This document shows positions 58,029 through 64,000 of a stretch of 64,000 nucleotides of DNA, in pieces. The position numbers and the translations under genes were made by a program. The notes beneath the pieces were generated by a model that was not told the DNA's origin, did not search any database, and worked only from the letters and a program-made list of their open reading frames with translations. The stretch's first letter is position 1; each line of letters begins with the position of its first letter. The DNA comes from Lobulomyces angularis (taxonomy: Eukaryota > Chytridiomycota > Chytridiomycetes > Lobulomycetales > Lobulomycetaceae): the NCBI GenBank assembly GCA_027604685.1, contig JADHYX010000029.1, positions 1 to 64,000 of the forward strand, in the 5' to 3' direction.

Positions 58029-60609
58029 ATGGGCAAAAAGGAAAAGAATTCGAGAGAGGTGAACTATGATACGAAACCAATTGGAACCAACAAAAACCGT
58101 GGATGCACTGATTTACCATTTTTAATCTTGTTCATAGTCTTCTGGGTTGGTAAATAAATACCTACTCCTTCCTTTTAGTTTTTTTAAAATATCCCAAACT
58201 CTTTTTATAGGCATGTACATAATTGCAGGAGTTGCAGTAGAAACTGGAGATCCCAAAAAATTGATGTAATCCATAATTATTACAGAAAAATTTAATACAG
58301 AATACTTTTCATTTTAACTCAGCACACCTCGGGATTCAAGAGGACAATACTGCGGAGTAGATAATTCTAAAATGCCGCATCAAAATGAAAATTCTAATAT
58401 GGATCTAACTTCGAAACCGTTCCTTTATTATCTTACACCTTACAATCTAGTAAATTTTTTTTAATATTTCTCTTACTAAGTGCTTTTACATCAAAGCCAC
58501 TTTCTGTTCAAATCTGTGTTGAAGAATGTCCAACTTCCACCAGACTAGTTACGGTAGATGATGTTTACTGCAATTATGATGTTCCTCCAATAACCGATGA
58601 AGTGGATTTGTTGATCTATATCTCTGATAATAGATGTAATTGGTTTTTTTATGAAAGCAAACCAATACTGGGAAGGTACTAAAAAAAAAAAAAAATAGAA
58701 AATGAATTGATACACATCATAAATTACAGATGCGTCCTTTCAAATTTTACAATACCTGAAATTCCACCAAAAGTATCAGAAGCATTAGGATTAAATTTGG
58801 ACGAGTTAATAAACTCCGGAGGGGTGTTGGCAAACAGTAAAGAAACCACTATGAAGGTTATGACTGATATAATAAATGCCAAGTGGTTTATAGTCGGCGG
58901 TACAGTAGTAGGATTTGTAATTTGCTTTGTGTATCTCATTTTAATGAGACTTATCGGAAAGTTGTTGATTTGGGTCACACTTTTGGCTACAAATGCCCTG
59001 TTAGTTTCATGTTCAGTTTGGCTCTATTTTTACTGGCAAGAATACAGACTTTGGTATGAACAACTAACCCCTGAAGTTAAAACAGATGCAGACCTATATG
59101 AACTCTATGGCATAACAGGTAGAATAAATTTTTCCTTCTTCAATTCAATATCATCTTTATTAGCTGGATTTTTCACATGCGCAGCAATTACTGCCATTAT
59201 ACTACTAATAAGCATCTTCCTAAGAAAGAGGATAAACATAGCTATTGAGGTCATTAAAGAAGCTGCTAAAGCAATAGCCGCAATGCCCTTAATTGGTTTC
59301 AAAAGAAAAAAAAAATTTCTAATACACTAATTACTTGAAAATAGTCTTCTTTCCTCTATGGAACTTTGCTTTGACGATAGGACTTTTTGCATACTTTTGT
59401 TACGTTTACGTTCACATCATCACCCCGGTAGAGAATGTTTCGGTAACTTCATTTGGTTACAGCTGGACTGGTGAAATAGATATAACAATAATATAAATCT
59501 AATTTGTTTTAGATTCTAAGGTATCATTTTATCTAGAATGGTATCATATCTTTGGATGTCTTTGGGGATTAGCATTCTTGAGTGGTGTAAATCAAGTGAC
59601 TTTTAGCGGTGCTATTGCTTCTTATTATTGGACTTTAGATAAAAGTAAACTGCCACTTGCACCTATTATCAGCGCATTTTATAGAACGGTATAAAAATTG
59701 AGCTTGTTAGAAAATTAAAAATATTTTCTTCCAGGTGAGATATCACCTGGGTTCTATTTGTGTTGGTTCCTTAATGCTGGCAATTGTGCAAGTTATTAGA
59801 TTATTTCTTTACTCATTTCAGAAACAAGCTGGTTAATTATATTTTTTAAATGTATTCTAATTATTATATTAGCTGGAATAAAGAATGTACCTTGCATGAG
59901 TTTTTTATTTTGTTGTGCGGACTGCTGTTTAAAGTGTATTGAAGGGATAGTTAAATGGATTAATAAAGAAGCTTATATTCAAATTGCAATAAATGGAAGC
60001 AACTTTTGGTAGGATCGCAATAGTTTCTACTTGTTTATTTTATTCATGTTGTTAATTTTTAAAAGCATTTCTGCATTTCATGCATTCGGGTTAATACTGA
60101 GAAATGGATTAAGAATCATCGCATTGAATTTTGTAACTACTTTTGTATTATTTTTAGGAAAAGTAAGTAAAATTGAAAAAGATATTTGCATGTTAAAAAA
60201 AAAAAATTTATCACCATAGTTGTCTATTACTGGAGGTACATTTTTCATTACTTGGACAATTATAAAAATGCAGAAAGGTATGAAACAGTTTTGATGAAAT
60301 TAAATAGTAGTTTTGGTTAGATGATTTACAGCTCACTTTTACTGTGATCCCAGCTGTTATTGTAGCATTAATAGTTTATATTATCAGCTTAATATTCTTA
60401 TCACTGTATGATAATGCTATCGATACTATTTTTATGTGTTTCTTGGAGGATGGAGAAAGAAATGATGGAAGTCCAGAAAAACCTTTCTATATGACTAAAT
60501 CACTGCAGCGATTGACTAACGTTTCAAACAAGGTAAAACTAAATTTCTTTTTTAAATAATTATTCGGTATTTGTAGAAAAATAAAGTTGCTCATGCAGAT
60601 GAATTTTAA
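58029..60609 (+). CDS. CTL/SLC44 (choline transporter-like) membrane protein
   Basis: Start ATG 58029 gives MGKKEKNSREVNYDTKPIG, then the family opening RGCTDLPFLILFIVFWVGMY and GDPKKLI. The first large outside loop carries SVQICVEECPTSTRLVTVDD and further cysteines. About nine more hydrophobic segments follow, including IVGGTVVGFVICFVYLILM and WVTLLATNALLVSCSVWLY. The signature region IFGCLWGLAFLSGVNQVTFS with GAIASYYWTLDKSKLP is typical of CTL proteins, as is YHLGSICVGSLMLAIVQVIR. The C-terminus has MCFLEDGERNDGSPEKPFYM and ends NKVAHADEF. Members move choline and ethanolamine across the plasma or mitochondrial membranes; the substrate here is inferred. The gene has about ten short introns. 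Confidence 0.9.
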
Positions 60610-61037
60610 ACTTACAGCCATGTAAAAGGAAGTGTAAAATTGAAGTAAAAAACTATTTTTGTCAAAATGAGTGTACTATAGTTTCATAATTATAGATATG
60701 AAATACAGTAATGATTAGTAACATTTTCTTCAAAAAATTTTGCTTTCTGATGATTCTGTATAATAGCAATTTTATGTTGTAAGATAAAAATTTTTTAAAA
60801 AACTTCACAAAAAAAAAATCAATAAAGAGTAAATACAAAAAAATTTATTTATTATTTAATTAAATCATTTTCTTACAAGAGTAAAAGTTTAATCGATAGG
60901 ATAAATACACCATTGAATTTATTTAAATTGGAGCTTAAATTTCTCAATAGTCAATCTGACTCACGTAACTTGTTAAATTATTAATTTTTTCGCCTTAATT
61001 ATATAACAACTTTTAAATTTTATATCAAGATATTAAA
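60610..61037. other. Intergenic spacer between the CTL and CABLES-like genes
   Basis: About 430 bp of AT-rich sequence; nothing recognised. Confidence 0.5.
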
Positions 61038-63032
61038 ATGAGTCGGGCAATGCTGAATGTAAAAAAGCGTGGGGAGGAAATTGAATTGAATTCGATGGCA
61101 ATGAAAGACTGCCCTATTTTACCCATTTTACAATTAAACAACCAGCAACAAATTTTATCACATGATCAAAATTCAAATTTTATAGAAAAAGATGCAATTC
61201 AAATTCAATACCCGATTACAAAAAATCAACATGAGAAAATTACGTTTTTATCCAATATACCTTTAACTTGCAGAGACAATAAAATCGAAGCCAGTGATAA
61301 TGTAAATACTGAACCAACTGATGGAGAAGCTGATCGTTATAGTAATGAAAATGATAATTCCAGTGGGCGTGTCGTAAACAAGCACCAAGTTTCCAAACAA
61401 CGTTTGGATGGCGTAATTTTTGATAATTCTTATTCTAAAAATATAAACATTAAGTTACTTTTAGGTATTTTAATACTTAATTGACTTCACTATTTTTTTT
61501 TTGTTGATTAAAGTTGCTAACTCATTAACAATATTTTGTAGAATCTTCATCCACCAATGTGATTTCTCCAATAAGAAATCGGTTTTCCGTAACAAATAAA
61601 ATGAACGCTGATTTTTCTACACCATTGCAACAACCAGAAAATCTTGGCAAGATGACATCGAAAACAAATTTTTTTGTTTTACAAGGATCCAAAGTTTTCA
61701 ATAGCCCACTAGTAGAGTGCAATCGCCAGCCCCAAGACTCACTGTATTCCAATGATTCCACGTTTTCGTTAATGACAGTTGAAAAAAAAAATACCGTCAT
61801 AGTTTTTATCACAGGAAGTAGTGTATGAAGTTTTTGAAATAAAATTGTTAAATTTTGTAGGGAAATCCAGGGACACCTTTTTCTATGTTTTCCTTAATAC
61901 CATTTAGCGATGTCAAAAAAGTTTCAAAAAAAAAGAAAGTCAAGTCAAATCAGCCAAAAACGTTTGCTATGCTTCAAATGTTTGTAAAATATTATGCATT
62001 GAATTTATTTTTTCAAACTTAGTGAGAAATTAGGGTCTACTTTACCCGAATCCTTAAAGAAAAGAAAAGCCGAATCTTTTGCACATTTTTTGCAACCATC
62101 TAACTTTTTGCAACAATGCAATGAAGTTCAATATAATCCTTACTTTGTAGATGATCCTGAATTGAAGATGGGGAAAAATAAAACAGTTTTGACTTTACCA
62201 TGTTTCATGGTAAAATCTTTTTTTTTTTTTTTTTTTTTTAAATTTGTTCTATGTTCATTATTTCTAACTTCTATTTTTTTAAGAGTTCAATCATTTCTTA
62301 TTCTAAACCTTTGGATTTAAAGAAAGAACTGGATGATTTATTTAAGGGTAAAAAAATTTTTGCAGTCGATTTGATTTTATACTATAATTTTTCAAGAAAC
62401 TCATCCTAATGTGGATTCTACTTTAACTCTTTCGCAAATTCGAAGTTTAAAGGTAGACATGCTAGATATTGGAAAAAAAAGTGTATGTTTTGTCGAAAAG
62501 TCATTTATTATTTTCCTTTATAGGATACAGAGTTTTCCTCAATTGCCTTTGCGTATGTTTACTTCGAGAAATTAGCTTTGAAAGTAACATTCTTATGAAT
62601 ATCTACTAAAATCACATTTTTATTTACTATAGACCCTTGTTAGTCAAAGTAATCGTAAGCTAATTGGTGCAATTTGCTTATTTTTGGCTTCTAAAGGTAA
62701 AAAAATTTTGAATTAAATTCTCAAAAAACAAATTTCTGTTAGTGAATGATCCAAAAGATAAGAAGTATAATTTATTACTGGAGGTGAGGTTCTAAATAAT
62801 TTTTCATAAAATCAAACATTTTTTTTTGAAACTGTAGAACATTGAAAAAACACTTGACATTACTTCCAAAGAAATATTTAGCAATGAATTTTTTGTTTAT
62901 TCAGCGTTAGAATTTACGCTGTTTTTACCTACTTGGGAAGTGTTACCCCACTTGAATAGAATTGTAGAAGGGGAGGGTACAACGGTTGACGATTATTTAA
63001 GTCACTCAACATTCTGGAATGGGAGTTGTTGA
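61038..63032 (+). CDS. CABLES-like cyclin-box protein (Cdk5 and Abl enzyme substrate family)
   Basis: Start ATG 61038 gives MSRAMLNVKKRGEEIELNSM, a disordered N-terminus. Exon 2 contains SSTNVISPIRNRFSV and QDSLYSNDSTFSLMTVEKKN. The C-terminal half matches animal CABLES1/2: YNPYFVDDPELKMGKNKTVL, LPCFMSSIISYSKPLDLKKE, TLTLSQIRSLKVDMLDIGKK, FAYVYFEKLALKTLVSQSNR, KLIGAICLFLASKVNDPKDK and FFVYSALEFTLFLPTWEVLP. This is the cyclin-box fold of the family, and nearly every conserved block is present. In animals CABLES binds Cdk2/3/5 and links them to tyrosine kinases in growth control. Its role here is unknown; the family is not one I associate with yeasts. Short introns join in frame. Confidence 0.87.
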
Positions 63033-63438
63033 TCTCAATCCATGTTTGATTTATTTTAAATATTTATTTAATAATTTAATAAATTTTAACGTGTTCATTA
63101 AGAAATTAGTTAAATTATTTATTTGATGCACGAAAATTGCACGGGTATCCAATTTCTTTAATAAGGCGCCAATTCGAATGAACGCAGAAAAATATCTGGT
63201 AAATTTTGCAAAAAAACAAAATTTCTGTGGTAAGGGCTTCTTACTCTCAAATAAAGGAAGTATCATTAATAATATAACCGTAATCTTCTCTTTAACATCA
63301 AAAATTTGCTAATATCTACTGTACTTACATAAAACATTTGAACACGTTGTTATAATTTTTGTTGTGTTGTAACAATTATTTTTTTTCAATTTAAGCTTAG
63401 TGTTAAAAAAGAAAAAATTTTTTTTGATCAAAAACAAC
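63033..63438. other. Intergenic spacer before GDP-mannose pyrophosphorylase
   Basis: About 400 bp of AT-rich spacer; no open frame supported on either strand. Confidence 0.5.
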
Positions 63439-64000
63439 ATGGTCTTAAAAGCTTTAATACTTGTAGGTGGTTTTGGAACTCGATTAAGACCTTTAACATT
63501 TTCTACACCCAAACCTTTGGTTGACTTTGCTAATAGGTTCTACTTACAGCATATACATAAATGCTAATTCATTATCTAGACCAATGATTTTTCATCAGAT
63601 AGCTGCACTAGCCAAAGTTGGTGTAAAAGAGATTGTTTTAGCTGTGGTATATTAAATTTTTTATTTTTTATGTTTTTTAATTTGAATACAAATAAAAAAT
63701 TTTTTATTTTTCAAAAAAATTAAATTGTTTAGAATTATCAACCAGATGTTATGTTAAATGCAATGAAGGAGGTTGAAAAAGAATATAATGTTAAAATAAC
63801 CTTCAGTATTGAAACTGAACCTTTAGGTAAACTATTGTAAAAAATTCTGTGCATTTACCACATTAATTTCAGGAACCGCCGGACCGTTAGCTTTAGCTAG
63901 AGATATTTTGTGCAATGATTCGGAGCCTTTTTTTGTATTAAATTCTGACGTCATTTGTTTATTTCCATTCCAAGAATTGTTAAATTTCCATAAACACCAC
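63439..64000 (+). CDS. GDP-mannose pyrophosphorylase (mannose-1-phosphate guanylyltransferase), 3' end beyond window
   Basis: Start ATG 63439 gives [20 protein letters not shown], the nucleotide-binding signature, then [20 protein letters not shown] formed across a short intron. [40 protein letters not shown] and [12 protein letters not shown] follow, with the metal-binding Asp in NSD. This is the GMPPB/PSA1/MPG1 type. It makes GDP-mannose from mannose-1-phosphate and GTP for N-glycans, GPI anchors and wall mannans, and so supports the same GPI pathway as the PIG-P gene. At least three introns are present. The window ends at about residue 130 of an expected 360; the C-terminal hexapeptide-repeat domain is not seen. 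Confidence 0.94.

Noticed and set aside
1..64000. tRNA or rRNA genes
   Set aside because: I looked for B-box-like GGTTCGANNCC words and rRNA-like GC-richer blocks; the few TTCGA words fall inside coding exons and none sits in a cloverleaf I could draw.

Overview
The window is nuclear DNA from a strongly AT-rich eukaryote with short, frequent spliceosomal introns (mostly about 40 to 100 nt, GT..AG, T-rich 3' ends) and many poly(A)/poly(T) tracts. Gene content points to a fungus or near-fungal opisthokont. It includes a Yap1/Pap1-type bZIP factor with its C-terminal cysteine-rich domain, a SET1 methyltransferase, NOP53, a GPI19/PIG-P subunit, BPL1 and a GDP-mannose pyrophosphorylase. ATP1, COX15 and a mitochondrial uL16 show an aerobic organism with working mitochondria, which argues against anaerobic chytrids and microsporidia. 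A CABLES-type cyclin-box gene, PAN/Apple secreted proteins, a RING/TRAF-type zinc-finger protein and a Fanzor relic fit an early-diverging lineage (chytrid-, aphelid- or rozellid-grade). The species cannot be fixed from the sequence alone.

Layout. 1-3.6 kb: two secreted cysteine-rich repeat proteins. One is a PAN/Apple protein cut by the left edge; the other is a small protein of five Cys repeats. 3.9-11.1 kb: DMC1 and DNA2 head to tail. 11.3-12.1 kb: a decayed DEAD-box helicase. 12.6-20.3 kb: an alpha/beta-hydrolase fused to a tyrosine-type phosphatase, TMEM33/PER33, NOP53 and the Yap1-like factor. 20.4-27.5 kb: Ku70 and topoisomerase III. 27.6-31.3 kb: mitochondrial uL16, PIG-P, ribosomal uS4 and eL21. 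31.8-40.6 kb: COX15, a diflavin reductase (TAH18/NDOR1 type) and SET1. 41.0 kb: a 10-N assembly gap. 41.5-49.9 kb: a three-RRM RNA-binding protein, ATP1, EMC7 and the RING/TRAF protein. 50.5-55.3 kb: an unrecognised multi-pass membrane protein with seven predicted segments, and biotin-protein ligase. 56.0-57.4 kb: a broken Fanzor (eukaryotic TnpB-like OMEGA nuclease). 58.0-64.0 kb: a CTL/SLC44 transporter, a CABLES homologue and the start of GDP-mannose pyrophosphorylase, cut by the right edge.

Functional links. Four genome-maintenance genes lie within 24 kb: DMC1 (meiotic strand exchange), DNA2 (flap and end resection), KU70 (end joining) and TOP3 (decatenation). DMC1 implies a sexual cycle. 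There are no operons; neighbours are separately transcribed, often divergently from very short shared promoters. Start codons and exon joins given here were read by eye from reading frame, splice sites and family similarity. The conserved cores are secure, and some terminal exons are not.
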